A stretch of 64,000 nt of DNA from G963665085 sp963665085 (GCA_963665085.2 CAXXXS010000001.1:2170001-2234000); one strand, 5' to 3'. Counted from the first letter of the stretch, positions 8,601-16,559 are shown. Notes: generated by a model from the letters alone, not told the origin. A program made the numbers and translations.

Positions 8601-10518
8601 CAATGTCGATCAACATCTCAAGCTGGGTAGATACTTTTACGATTTCTTCGGCTATATCATCAGCCTCTTTTACTTTTGATATTTTTTCTACCGAGGCATT
8701 AATCTCATCCACCTTTTTGACATAGGAATTGAGTGAGTCTTTCCTCAATAAAAAGTTAACACAATCCTGCGATAGTCTCAGGGTTCTGTCAACAACCGAA
8801 TTTTCTAATTCTTCAACAAGAGGTAAATCAATGTAGCGTAAGTCTTTCAGGGAAATAATTTCACCTCGTACATTCCGTAAGTCAGCTAATAATGTTACAT
8901 ACCTGTCTATATTATCAAATTTCTGTTTGGTGATGTGCCTGAATATATCTGTTACCTTTTGCTGTGTTTCCTCTACTCTTGCGTGGGTTTCTTTTTTTAT
9001 GCTGACAACCTTTTCGTACTCACTAATTGCTGATGCTGCTGAAGCTTTTATCTCTTTCAGTGGCAAGATCAATTCATGGGTCTCTGTCTTGTCGAGCCAG
9101 TAATAGGTATCAATTATATCGGTAGTTCGTTTTACAATGTCAATATAAAGGTTTGAGTACGAATCATCTTTGTTAATTAGCAACAACAACTCATTACAAT
9201 CGGCCATTGCTTTTACAATATCTTTATTGCCGATTTTAAAAAGGAATGAATCATTGTCTGTTTCTGCTTGCAGGTCACTGCTCATAAAAGGTGTTTGCCA
9301 AACCTGTACCGCATGGTTCTTTTTTTCTTCTGCATCATGTTTGAAATAACACAATTCACCATTATCAAAAATTGAAAAGCCATGACAAATAATGGGCGTA
9401 TCGATTTTTTGCTCAATCACATTATAAATTAACAAGACGTATTCCCCGAGTTCTTTATTATAAAAGACATAGAGATTATCCTCGCCATTTACAGAGGGCT
9501 GCTTAAATTCGAACAGAAGATTCTCACAGGTATTATCAAAAAGTTTATATTTTCCTGTTTGTAGATAATATCCATTTGAGAAAATTAATCCCTGGCTATC
9601 GGGTAAAAGAACACACGAATCTTCCAGGGCATCTATCCGGATAGCTTCCTGTATTTTTGAGTTGTAAACGATATACCGATATTTTTTTTCCTGGTAAGGA
9701 AGAATTTTTAAAACGATGATATTGCCAATGATAGCATAATAAATCTCAGCATCATCCAGTGTTTGGTTAGTATTTTCAACATCTTCAGCATAGATTCCCA
9801 GGCCTGTTTCAGTATTGTTTTCAACTTTTATGGTAAGATCCCCGCCAACAGTCTCAACAAATACAATATCTTCAATTGAGACATGAGGGTATTCTCCTAA
9901 CTTATAGTTTTCCCGTGTTGTTTTTTTCCATTGGAACTCATGTTGTTCAGGGAATACAAATTCATGTGTGCTTCTGTTACCTTTGTATTCCAGTTTATTT
10001 TCTTTAATCAGCCATTTTAACGCTTTAATATCATCAACATCCTTACCTGTCTGGAAAACCATAAACAGGTGAGGCCCGATAACTCCAAATTTTACAAATT
10101 TTGTGTTTTTGTAATATTCATAGAGATTATCAAAGTCAGTGATAAACTTTTCGTCGTTAATGAAATCAATCGGTTTTTTCTGGAATTTTCTGTCAGCGTA
10201 TTTATATACACTAAAAACATCGGATATGGTTACTTTAGAACGTAGCCCAATTGTTACGTTATATCCAAAGATTAGGTTTTCGCCAATTGCAACCATATCT
10301 GTTGCAATACAGTTATTGTCTGTTGTAATCCTATCTGTAGCAACGAGGGCAGTCTCAATAGAACCGAAAACTTCTTTCCGTCCTTTGTTTAATGAATCAA
10401 TACGGTTCTTTAGATCATCACCATGTTTTCGAAGTCGGTTACGGATGATCTCATAGGTTCCTTCTTCTAACTGTATATTGGATTGTTTCTTTTCGGTGTC
10501 TTTAACTTCATCAGGCAT
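5611..10518 (-). CDS. Giant AAA+ ATPase (DNA repair ATPase / DUF3686-type)
   Basis: A 1635-residue cytosolic protein. The N-terminal 480 residues are beta-rich with repeated strand pairs and may form a propeller-like sensor. Residues about 480-840 are coiled coil (many E/K heptads). A further helical region leads to a single AAA+ module near 1230-1500, with Walker A SPPGYGKTT (about 1280-1288), Walker B VMIYLDDIQ (about 1342-1350) and a sensor-like VVMAGNPYTESGEKF segment. I recognise it as the family annotated as DNA repair ATPase; that name is historical and I know of no direct evidence for repair. Its usual neighbours, as here, are flotillin, the OB-fold membrane protein and PspA, so a role in remodelling membrane-associated assemblies is a reasonable inference. 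It is downstream of the flotillin gene, separated by 285 bases containing a MITE-like element, so co-transcription is uncertain. Confidence 0.75.
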   Translation of the reverse strand: MPDEVKDTEKKQSNIQLEEGTYEIIRNRLRKHGDDLKNRIDSLNKGRKEVFGSIETALVATDRITTDNNCIATDMVAIGENLIFGYNVTIGLRSKVTISDVFSVYKYADRKFQKKPIDFINDEKFITDFDNLYEYYKNTKFVKFGVIGPHLFMVFQTGKDVDDIKALKWLIKENKLEYKGNRSTHEFVFPEQHEFQWKKTTRENYKLGEYPHVSIEDIVFVETVGGDLTIKVENNTETGLGIYAEDVENTNQTLDDAEIYYAIIGNIIVLKILPYQEKKYRYIVYNSKIQEAIRIDALEDSCVLLPDSQGLIFSNGYYLQTGKYKLFDNTCENLLFEFKQPSVNGEDNLYVFYNKELGEYVLLIYNVIEQKIDTPIICHGFSIFDNGELCYFKHDAEEKKNHAVQVWQTPFMSSDLQAETDNDSFLFKIGNKDIVKAMADCNELLLLINKDDSYSNLYIDIVKRTTDIIDTYYWLDKTETHELILPLKEIKASAASAISEYEKVVSIKKETHARVEETQQKVTDIFRHITKQKFDNIDRYVTLLADLRNVRGEIISLKDLRYIDLPLVEELENSVVDRTLRLSQDCVNFLLRKDSLNSYVKKVDEINASVEKISKVKEADDIAEEIVKVSTQLEMLIDIVGNLKIEDATQTTQIINNISSVYSRFNQIKTELKKRRKGLHAVEAKAEFNSQLKLVEQGVVNYLDLCDTPAKTEEYLTKLMVQLEEIEGKFSDFDEFIGQITQKREEVYNAFESKKINLLESRNRRTNALQSSAERILKAIQNRISKFTDVNDVNGYFASDLMIEKVRDIVTELKELNDTVKADDLQSKLKTIKEEAVRQIKDKKDLYEGGANTIKFGNHRFSVNTQPLELAMVYKDDKMFYHLTGTNFFEEVKDEKFIGTKKVWNQQLISETNDVYRAEYLAYQLFTESKKSKGGDVTNLNELISFSDEDLLAYIQKFMSVRYNEGYSKGLHDVDAMLILKSMFDIYQKADFLTYSSGARACAEFFWSYVLSKEEKEQLNLNLKGAGAVLQAFPNTSEFEKTITSLTKKIENFTGNSLLFENIDCREVAEYLFYELSRGDSFILSKEAKKLAEDFKNHLKKNRITNKFEASIKPLSANPQLSFGLIKNWLNAYIAEAGKADSKEYVDEAGITLLADSLETKNLISQKVKFVMEGFKGSHTLLQDNKYPFDFISLSQKLKQYTEDTVPRFEAYNTLKKTMLEGMTYELRLNEFKPRILSSFVRNKLIDKVYLPLIGNNLAKQIGSEGENKRTDLMGMLLLISPPGYGKTTLMEYLANRLGIIFMKINGPSIGNSITSLDPSEASNAAAREELEKLNLAFEMGDNVMIYLDDIQHCNPEFLQKFISLCDAQRKIEGVYKGRSKTYDFRGKKVCVVMAGNPYTESGEKFKIPDMLANRADIYNIGDIIGDSAEEFKLSYIENSLTSNPVLSKLAAKSHNDLHTLLQMAKTGKKDGLDFEANHSPEEINEYVNVLKKLIMVRNIILKVNTEYINSAAQADEYRTEPPFKLQGSYRDMNKIAEKVLPVMNDKEMETLMLSHYQNEAQTLTTGAEANILKFKELYEVITEEEKKRWEDIKESFRRNNKLKGLAEDNQTAHVILQMEEIAKGILGIRDKMGE

Positions 10519-10656
10519 AATAATGACAATTTTATAGTGAAAAGGAAAAGCGAATAAAAAAGAGCAAGATTTGCAAAATAAAAGTGAAAACTTTTGTGAT
10601 ATACAGATATTTCATGCTTTTCAGAGAATCTAAGTGGCTGTTAAATAAATTTGATA

Positions 10657-10788
10657 TTTCATTAATTTAATGACCTCCTAAATCCCCCTAAGAGGGGGAC
10701 TCTTCGGATGATGATAAGAATAAACCTATTTCGCAGTTCCTCTTTAAGTCCTACTGCGAGGAGGATTTAGGAGGTCATTTTAATGAAA
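10657..10788. mobile_element. MITE-like miniature element with 26-29-base terminal inverted repeats
   Basis: The left end (10657-10685) and right end (10763-10788) are inverted copies: 17 bases, AATGACCTCCTAAATCC and its complement, match without gaps, and a further 9 bases (TTTCATTAA / TTAATGAAA) match after a 3-base insertion on the left. Inside is a GC hairpin, CCCCCT-AAG-AGGGGG at 10685-10699. There is no coding capacity. About 50 bases of its right half (10727-10776) recur diverged at 57939-57989. It sits between the flotillin and AAA+ genes and could fold as a long RNA hairpin that separates or tunes their expression. Confidence 0.75.
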
Positions 10789-10803
10789 AGTTCATAATCT
10801 TAA

Positions 10804-12939
10804 TTAAACAACGTTGAGTGTTGAAGCAGATTTATTGGAGATGCCCAATGATTTGGCAATTCCTAATAAATTATTTAAAACACCTTTGTTTTGTTCATCT
10901 TTTGTTTCCTGAATCAATCTTAAGATGAGTGCGCTAATTGTTATGTTTTTTAAATCTCCGGACGAAATTCCAGAGTTTTTAATAAAATCAGCTATTTTTT
11001 CTTTGAAATTTTTTCCGTCGCTTGAATCAAAAAATTGATCCTTAATTTCAGATATTATCTCGCTGTTTTTAACAATACTATCAATTTGTTTTCCTTGAGT
11101 TATACTACCAATAATTTTATCGAAGAACATGGTTTCACCACCAACGATATCAATAGAAGCAGATTGTAATGCTTCAGCAATAACTTTAGCCTGGGCATCT
11201 GCAATATCTTTTTGGATTTTGATACGGGCCAGTTCAATTTCTTTGTCTTTCTCAAGACGAAGTTTGAATTCTTCATGATCTTTGCCAATGGCATCAAGTT
11301 TTTTCATTGCCATACCTTTTTCCTCAATACCTTTTGCTTCAACAGCATAACGCTCATCAAGGACTTTGTTCTCAACCATACCTTTTTCTTCATTGGCTGA
11401 AGCTTTTGCTTTGATAACTTCAGCTTCTGCTGTGCCAATTTTTTTAGTTGCATCCGCTTCTGCATTCGCTTTCGCACTAATACCTTTAGCTTCAGCAATA
11501 GCTTTCATCTCAAGGACATTGGCTTCGTTTAGGCCTTGTTTTTCAAGAGCATCTGCTTTTGCTTCAATTACCTGGGCGTCTGCAACACCAAGAGCAGCTG
11601 CTTCAGCAGCTTTAGCGTCGGCCATAATTTTCATGGCTTCTGCTTTTTTGCCTGAAGCTTCATATTCAGCCTCTGCATCAATCAATAACTTTTTAGCATT
11701 ATGGTCTGCCGCGTTTTTAGCTGCTTCTGCCGCTTTTATCTCTTTTACAAATGCTTCTTCTGCCAGTTCCTCTGCTTTTGTTATGGCAACTTTCTTAGAT
11801 CTATCTGCAGTCGCAAATTCCTGTGTATCTTTAATCTTCTCTTGTTCTGCAACAGTAGCTTTTTCTACTTCTACACGTTCGCGGATAACTTCCTGTATTT
11901 CTTTTTTCTGAATTTCTACAGATTTCTCTTTTTCTATTTGAGCAAGCGTAACAATTTTTTCACGCTCCGTAGCTTTCAATTCTTTTTCTTGAAGAACAGA
12001 CTCAGATTCTACTGCATCAACTTTTTCTTTGTTCTTTTGAGCAACAATTATCTGGCGTTCTTTATTTTGCTCGGCAACAGCAATTTCTTCATCGGTTGCA
12101 ATTCTGGCCCTCTCTGCTATCAACCTTTGTTCTTCAGCTACTTTATTTATTTCTGCCTGCTGCCTATCTCTTATATTTTGTACTTCTCGTCTTTGGTTTT
12201 CTTCTGTCTCAGCCAATTGTTTTTCAAGTTCAAGAACAGTCTCACGGGCCTCAACGTCTTGTTTTGTTATTGTTTTTTCTTTTTCACGTTGAATACTATT
12301 GGCTAAGATTTTTTGTTTTGCGGTGAGTTCGGTAATCTTTTTGATACCTTCTGCATCAAGGATGTTGTTCTCCATAAGACTTTCCAGCGGAGTCTGCTCA
12401 AGGTAATCAATAGCGCAGTCGTCAAGGATATAACCGTTTAAGTCGGTACCAATAATATTTAGAATTTCATGTTTAAATCGTTCCCTTGAATTGTACAATT
12501 CAACAAAATCGAATTGTTTACCAACAGTTTTTAATGCTTCTGAGAATTTAGCATCAAAAAGTTCGATTAAAGATTGTTGATCGGATGCCCTTCTTGTGCC
12601 AATGGATTGAGCAACCTGGATAACATCCTCGCGTGTTTTATTTACACGGACAAAAAATGCAACTTTAATATCGGCACGCATATTATCTTTACATATCAAG
12701 CCCTCCTTTGAAAGACGTTCAATAACGATAGTTTTTAATGTGATATCCATAACCTCAAGTCTGTGGAGGACAGGGATTACAAATATTCCGGTGAACGATA
12801 CTTTTGTACCGCCAGAACCCGTACGGACCAAGGCATGTCCTTGTACAGCTTTTTTAAAAGTTTTTATTAAAATGATAATAAAAACAAAGACAATAATAAT
12901 AATCGCGGCAACAGCCACTTTACCTAATGCAGCAAACAT
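10804..12939 (-). CDS. Flotillin / YqiK-like SPFH domain protein
   Basis: A 711-residue membrane-anchored scaffold. One N-terminal transmembrane segment (about 7-27, VAVAAIIIIVFVFIIIL) is followed by an SPFH/band 7 domain (about 30-220) and a very long Ala/Glu/Lys coiled coil (about 210-600) with repeated AEA-type helices. The C-terminal part (600-711) ends in small helices. Flotillins organise membrane microdomains and oligomerise through the coiled coil. The pairing with a membrane OB-fold protein 4 bases upstream matches the E. coli yqiJ-yqiK arrangement and NfeD-flotillin pairs generally. It lies in the same strand series as PspA, supporting a membrane-integrity role. The opposite strand shows long open frames only because of the coiled-coil codon composition. 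Confidence 0.9.
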   Translation of the reverse strand: MFAALGKVAVAAIIIIVFVFIIILIKTFKKAVQGHALVRTGSGGTKVSFTGIFVIPVLHRLEVMDITLKTIVIERLSKEGLICKDNMRADIKVAFFVRVNKTREDVIQVAQSIGTRRASDQQSLIELFDAKFSEALKTVGKQFDFVELYNSRERFKHEILNIIGTDLNGYILDDCAIDYLEQTPLESLMENNILDAEGIKKITELTAKQKILANSIQREKEKTITKQDVEARETVLELEKQLAETEENQRREVQNIRDRQQAEINKVAEEQRLIAERARIATDEEIAVAEQNKERQIIVAQKNKEKVDAVESESVLQEKELKATEREKIVTLAQIEKEKSVEIQKKEIQEVIRERVEVEKATVAEQEKIKDTQEFATADRSKKVAITKAEELAEEAFVKEIKAAEAAKNAADHNAKKLLIDAEAEYEASGKKAEAMKIMADAKAAEAAALGVADAQVIEAKADALEKQGLNEANVLEMKAIAEAKGISAKANAEADATKKIGTAEAEVIKAKASANEEKGMVENKVLDERYAVEAKGIEEKGMAMKKLDAIGKDHEEFKLRLEKDKEIELARIKIQKDIADAQAKVIAEALQSASIDIVGGETMFFDKIIGSITQGKQIDSIVKNSEIISEIKDQFFDSSDGKNFKEKIADFIKNSGISSGDLKNITISALILRLIQETKDEQNKGVLNNLLGIAKSLGISNKSASTLNVV

Positions 12940-12943
12940 AATT

Positions 12944-13657
12944 TTAAATTTTATATGGTTCGACTAAATAACATTTTTGTTCAGGAATATAATTTATAAT
13001 TAATCCGGTCTCTCCTTTCTCAAGTGTTGTTTTATCTTTTGTTTTAACATTAATACGAAAGGTGCTTCCGTCATCGTTTATCTCAGCTTGTCCCATCTTT
13101 TCGTGACTGGCAGTCATGATAACAGTGCAGATTTTACCTTGATACTCAAAGTTATCTTCATTGTTTTTAGCCATTTTTGTATATATGATGGCAAACGGAG
13201 TAGTAATAATTTTGGAAACAAATAAACTGACAATCATATTTGGGATAAGTAGCAGGATGGAAATAATTACAGAATGATTGTGAAATATGTAATTGGTGCT
13301 TATTGAAATCATCCAAACAGAGAGTGTGAAAAAGCTCATCAAAATCATAAACGGTACTTTGCCAATGTTAAAAAAGCTAAGTACAGAGTTAAGGGATATA
13401 ATTGCTTCTGTGTTGCTTTCAACTTCAGATTCTATTTCCGTCTCTGTATCAACATTGGTATCGAAATCTGCATCAATGTCAACTTCTGTATCTGCATCCA
13501 TGCCAACATCAACATCACCTGTATCAACATCAAAATTCAGGAAATCGAGATCCAATGCCCCGATTACAACAAATACCCAATAGAGGATTATTACTGCAAA
13601 AAGAATTGTTGGAAAAACATTTACAGAAGAGAAAGATGCATCAATTAATTCTTTCAT
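12944..13657 (-). CDS. YqiJ/NfeD-like membrane protein with OB-fold C-terminus
   Basis: A 237-residue protein: a TM helix at about 15-35, an unusual acidic insert at about 36-80 (DVDTGDVDVGMDADTEVDID and more, Asp at nearly every second position), two or three TM helices between about 95 and 160, and a C-terminal beta domain (about 172-237, QGKICTVIMTASHEKMGQAE) that reads as an OB fold. Such proteins partner flotillins. The acidic stretch could bind divalent cations or basic partners; related YqiJ-type proteins also carry Asp/His-rich inserts here. The stop lies 4 bases before the flotillin start, so the two are surely co-translated. The gap of 137 bases to the upstream PspA gene contains a hairpin. 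Confidence 0.8.
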   Translation of the reverse strand: MKELIDASFSSVNVFPTILFAVIILYWVFVVIGALDLDFLNFDVDTGDVDVGMDADTEVDIDADFDTNVDTETEIESEVESNTEAIISLNSVLSFFNIGKVPFMILMSFFTLSVWMISISTNYIFHNHSVIISILLLIPNMIVSLFVSKIITTPFAIIYTKMAKNNEDNFEYQGKICTVIMTASHEKMGQAEINDDGSTFRINVKTKDKTTLEKGETGLIINYIPEQKCYLVEPYKI

Positions 13658-13695
13658 TAGTATGATTTAAGCGTTTTTTTTACAATCTGTAACAT

Positions 13696-13729
13696 GTGAT
13701 TTTTTAAACCAAGTGTGACAAAAAATCAC
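13696..13729. promoter_or_regulatory. Inverted repeat between PspA and OB-fold genes
   Basis: GTGATTTTTT at 13696-13705 pairs perfectly with AAAAAATCAC at 13720-13729. A third related copy, ATTTTTTATCAC, lies at about 13748-13759. Reading on the minus strand there is no uridine run directly after the stem, so it is not a standard terminator; attenuation, processing or a regulator site separating the DUF2170-PspA pair from the OB-flotillin pair are options. Confidence 0.45.
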
Positions 13730-13794
13730 TACGAGGCAAGATAATGATTTTTTATCACGGACATTCTAAAATTTATTTTTTTTACATAAAATGT

Positions 13795-14508
13795 CTATTC
13801 CTGGTTGTTAATACCTAATTTTTTCTTGAGAGCAGCCAATGATTCAGAAGCTTCTGCTTTACCGGTATCTCCTATTGCTTTATCAATTTCTTCATCCAAC
13901 GATTTAGTTTCGTTTGCCATTTCCCCATATGCTTCAGCAAGAGCTTCTTCTTTTTCAACTTTTTCTTTCATGCGCTCAAGCATACTTACGGTGCTTGATG
14001 AGTCAAGATTGGCCATTTGTTTGTTGATGTTTTTTGTGGCATTACTAACTTTAACCCTTGCCTTTAATGTTTTTAGTTCGTTTTCGTAAGAGCTAATCTG
14101 CGATTTTAATTTCTTAACATTACTATCTAAAGTGGCAATATTAACTTCGAATTTATCAACTTCTGATTTTTTTTGAGCAGCCATTTTAATAGCTTCTTCT
14201 TTTTTTACCAATGCTTCTGTAGCTAATCTGTCTGCCTCTGCAGAATCCAGGTTTCCAGATTCAACTCGTTTTAACAGTAAAATAGCTTTGTTCTCATATT
14301 CCTTTGCTTCATCCTGGCTGCTTTTCATTTCATTTTTTGAACGAATTGCATATGCCTTAACTTCAGCCAAAGCTTTTAAGCTGTTGTCAAGCTGAACTTT
14401 TAAATCTCTAATGCCTTGTTCAGTAAGTTTTATTGGATCTTCCAATTTGTCGATTGCAGAGTGCGTTTCTGCTTGTCCTATTTTAAAAAGTCTACTAAAT
14501 ACATTCAT
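13795..14508 (-). CDS. pspA: PspA/IM30 family protein, copy 1
   Basis: A 237-residue almost wholly helical protein starting MNVFSRLFKIGQAETHSAID, followed by KLEDPIKLTEQGIRDLK, typical of PspA/IM30 proteins of the YjfJ type. PspA forms ESCRT-III-like membrane-bound polymers that protect and repair the inner membrane. The amphipathic N-terminus (residues 1-20) and coiled-coil hairpin (about 25-190) are visible; the C-terminus is acidic. It follows the DUF2170 gene after 12 bases. A paralogue of similar length and motif order is at 53190-53891, also directly behind a DUF2170 gene. Confidence 0.9.
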   Translation of the reverse strand: MNVFSRLFKIGQAETHSAIDKLEDPIKLTEQGIRDLKVQLDNSLKALAEVKAYAIRSKNEMKSSQDEAKEYENKAILLLKRVESGNLDSAEADRLATEALVKKEEAIKMAAQKKSEVDKFEVNIATLDSNVKKLKSQISSYENELKTLKARVKVSNATKNINKQMANLDSSSTVSMLERMKEKVEKEEALAEAYGEMANETKSLDEEIDKAIGDTGKAEASESLAALKKKLGINNQE

Positions 14509-14520
14509 GACTTATTTATT

Positions 14521-14916
14521 TTAAAGTTTTGAAAAATTTATGATTTCTTCGGAATATTCACTTAATAATAGCCCCAGAGAATTAATTGTTGCTTCGAGTT
14601 CATTCAGATCAAGGTTTTCAACCTGAAGTGTATCCCTAAAAATAACTTTGGTCCCTTTTTCGTCAAGAGCAAATGCTCCATGTACAATATCCCTGTTTTT
14701 AATGAGAAGGTTTTTAAAGACATCTGTATTGTCAGATTTTAATTCAAAGATGAATTGTTCTATTATAAGAAGTGGATCAGCGCAACCTAATACTAAATTT
14801 GTAATCCCGTCTTCCTCTTTACTGATAATAAAGATACCATCAATTTCATTCTCAAATACGATATTGCAGTGTAGTTCTAATAAGTACTCTTTTACCTTGT
14901 GATAGCTATTTTCCAT
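14521..14916 (-). CDS. DUF2170 (YjfI-like) protein, copy 1
   Basis: A 131-residue cytosolic protein with the family block LLIKNRDIVHGAFALDE (about 69-85), then FRDTLQVENLDLNELEATIN (about 92-111). DUF2170 proteins, like E. coli YjfI, are almost always encoded next to a PspA-family gene, and their molecular role is unresolved; an adaptor-like fold resembling type III secretion chaperones has been suggested for similar small domains. It is the first gene of the minus-strand operon, and its promoter overlaps that of the divergent XRE gene. A paralogue is at 52796-53185. Confidence 0.85.
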   Translation of the reverse strand: MENSYHKVKEYLLELHCNIVFENEIDGIFIISKEEDGITNLVLGCADPLLIIEQFIFELKSDNTDVFKNLLIKNRDIVHGAFALDEKGTKVIFRDTLQVENLDLNELEATINSLGLLLSEYSEEIINFSKL

Positions 14917-15012
14917 ATAATTTGATTTTTAATATAATTTTTACAACTGGAAAAGTTATTGTGCGATAAGCTTTCTTTTTTAGCATTTATCGATATTTAT
15001 TATGGTTAATCG

Positions 15013-15030
15013 TTATATTTGCAAATATAA
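15013..15030. promoter_or_regulatory. Palindrome forming back-to-back divergent -7 elements
   Basis: The 18-base perfect palindrome TTATATTTGCAAATATAA contains TATATTTG (15014-15021) for the plus strand and its mirror TATATTTG on the minus strand (15022-15029). Both fit the Bacteroidota -7 consensus TAnnTTTG. Transcripts would run toward the XRE gene (start 15083) and toward the DUF2170-PspA operon (start 14916). Because one dyad serves both directions, a bound dimer here would control both operons together. Confidence 0.6.
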
Positions 15031-15060
15031 TTAGCGAATATATAAACAATATTTTAAAAC

Positions 15061-15075
15061 GCTAATATAATTAGC
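15061..15075. promoter_or_regulatory. Candidate XRE operator GCTAAT-ATA-ATTAGC
   Basis: This is a perfect 6-base dyad with a 3-base spacer, seven bases before the XRE start codon. Its half AATATAATTAGC (15064-15075) is repeated exactly at 15024-15035, overlapping the divergent promoter palindrome. Spacing is 40 bases, close to four helical turns, which suits cooperative binding by a repressor on one DNA face. Autoregulation by the XRE protein is the natural inference. Confidence 0.5.
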
Positions 15076-15082
15076 TTTAAAA

Positions 15083-15838
15083 ATGACATTTTTAGGAAAA
15101 AACATTAAAAAAATTCGTACAATACAGAAATTAAGTCAAGCCAGTTTTGGCGAAATATTTGGTCTATCCCGCGCCAGTATTGGTGCTTACGAAGAGGGGA
15201 GGGCGGAAGCAAAACTGGATGTAATAATACAAATTGCAAATCATTTTAGCATAACTGTAGATAGTCTTGTAAATAGAGAAGTAACTGTTAATGAGTTGTC
15301 TCATTTTAATATTTTTGAGCAGAATGTCGGAGAAAAGATAAATATTGGTGATGAATTGCTAAAAAACATAGCGTTTGTTGATGTTCCCATTATATCATCT
15401 CATGAACTCCTTCTGAAAAATTTATCAGAATATGGAAAAGATACAATCAATACAATTAGATTACCTCATGTTACATCTAATCATTTAGCTATTTTTATTA
15501 CAAAAAGCAAATTTTTACATATTGCTAAAGGAATTAGCACCAAGGATATTATAATTGTTCTTCAGGAACAAGAATTATGGAAGAATACGGATTCTAATAA
15601 ATACTGGCTTGTAAAAGCAGAGGGGGCCTTATATTTAGGAGAGATAAAAAAGAGAAAAAATAAGGATGTCATTTTTTTTCCAGAAAATACAAATCCTATT
15701 GATATTCCTGGTAATTTAATCGAATATGTTTTGCCTATCGATATACATATATCATATAATCCTGAAACTAAAATAGAAGAATCGAGTAAATTAAAACAGA
15801 TAGAATTTAAAATAAACGATTTGTACAATAGACTCTAA
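15083..15838 (+). CDS. XRE-family transcriptional regulator
   Basis: A 251-residue regulator. Residues 5-60 are a classic HTH_3 domain (IRTIQKLSQASFGEIFGLSR and the recognition helix SRASIGAYEEGRAE). The C-terminal 150 residues resemble a LexA/CI S24-like beta domain (HLAIFITKSKFLHIAKG, then KYWLVKAEGALYLGEI), but no Ser-Lys protease dyad is evident, so it is probably a dimerisation or sensor domain. It is divergent from the DUF2170-PspA operon and shares the palindromic promoter region, so it likely represses itself and possibly that operon. The PLD-family gene follows after 7 bases and is co-transcribed. Confidence 0.85.
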   Translation: MTFLGKNIKKIRTIQKLSQASFGEIFGLSRASIGAYEEGRAEAKLDVIIQIANHFSITVDSLVNREVTVNELSHFNIFEQNVGEKINIGDELLKNIAFVDVPIISSHELLLKNLSEYGKDTINTIRLPHVTSNHLAIFITKSKFLHIAKGISTKDIIIVLQEQELWKNTDSNKYWLVKAEGALYLGEIKKRKNKDVIFFPENTNPIDIPGNLIEYVLPIDIHISYNPETKIEESSKLKQIEFKINDLYNRL

Positions 15839-15845
15839 TTAAAAC

Positions 15846-16526
15846 ATGGAAGAAATCCTAAATTTCCTTAACACTTCAGTAGAAGATAATTATTTAACAA
15901 ACTCGGAGAAAAAAGCCCTCAAAGCAGTAATAGAAAATAAAAATCCTTCAAAAAGAGAATTGGATTGGTTGCGGAGCCAGATTTTTGATATTGCCCGCAG
16001 TAAGACTTCAGGCTTTGAAAATCAACAGATACTAGAATGGTTAGAGAATGCCAATAAACTTATTCTACCGAGATTTAGTGAAACCATCTGCTGCCAGGCC
16101 TATTTTAGTCCAGGAAATGATTGTTTAAATGCAATCAATGGATGTATTGGGCAGGCTACAAAAAAAATTGATATCTGTGTCTTTACAATAAGTGATGATA
16201 GGATAAGGGATAAGATATTGTTGGCTCACCAACGAGGAGTAAAAATAAGAATACTAACAGATAACGATAAAAGTTTTGATAGAGGTTCTGATATCCATGA
16301 TTTTTCAGAAGTCGGTATCCCAGTGAAAATAGATGAATCAGAACATCATATGCACAATAAATTTGCAATAATCGATAGTAAAATTGTAATTACAGGCAGT
16401 TATAACTGGACACGCAGTGCTGCTGAATTTAACAATGAAAATATAATTGTTTCAAATGACAAAAATGCTGTTCTTAATTTTGAAAAAGAATTTGAAAGGT
16501 TATGGGAGGGGATGGTTAGTTATTAA
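15846..16526 (+). CDS. Phospholipase D-like protein with a single HKD motif
   Basis: A 226-residue protein without a signal peptide. Residues 1-75 are a helical domain (LTNSEKKALKAVIENKNPSK, then ELDWLRSQIFDIAR) that I do not recognise. Residues about 82-224 form one PLD catalytic half with HMHNKFAIID (H-x-K-x4-D) at about 167-176 and GSYNWT after it. Single-HKD proteins of this type (Nuc, BfiI, mitochondrial PLD6) work as dimers and cleave DNA/RNA or phospholipid head groups. Coupling to an XRE repressor, and divergence from the PspA cluster, suggests an inducible nuclease or lipid hydrolase tied to stress or defence; the substrate cannot be read from sequence. Confidence 0.8.
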   Translation: MEEILNFLNTSVEDNYLTNSEKKALKAVIENKNPSKRELDWLRSQIFDIARSKTSGFENQQILEWLENANKLILPRFSETICCQAYFSPGNDCLNAINGCIGQATKKIDICVFTISDDRIRDKILLAHQRGVKIRILTDNDKSFDRGSDIHDFSEVGIPVKIDESEHHMHNKFAIIDSKIVITGSYNWTRSAAEFNNENIIVSNDKNAVLNFEKEFERLWEGMVSY

Positions 16527-16559
16527 CCAGAACCAACCATCCTTATTATACTTTTCAGA

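Noticed and set aside
11366..11911. 181-residue open frame opposite the flotillin coiled coil
   Set aside because: Its Ala/Ser-rich composition mirrors the coiled-coil codons of flotillin; no motif or start context.
13696..13729. Strong intrinsic terminator between PspA and OB-fold genes
   Set aside because: The stem is AT-rich and no uridine run follows in the direction of transcription, so it is reported only as an inverted repeat.
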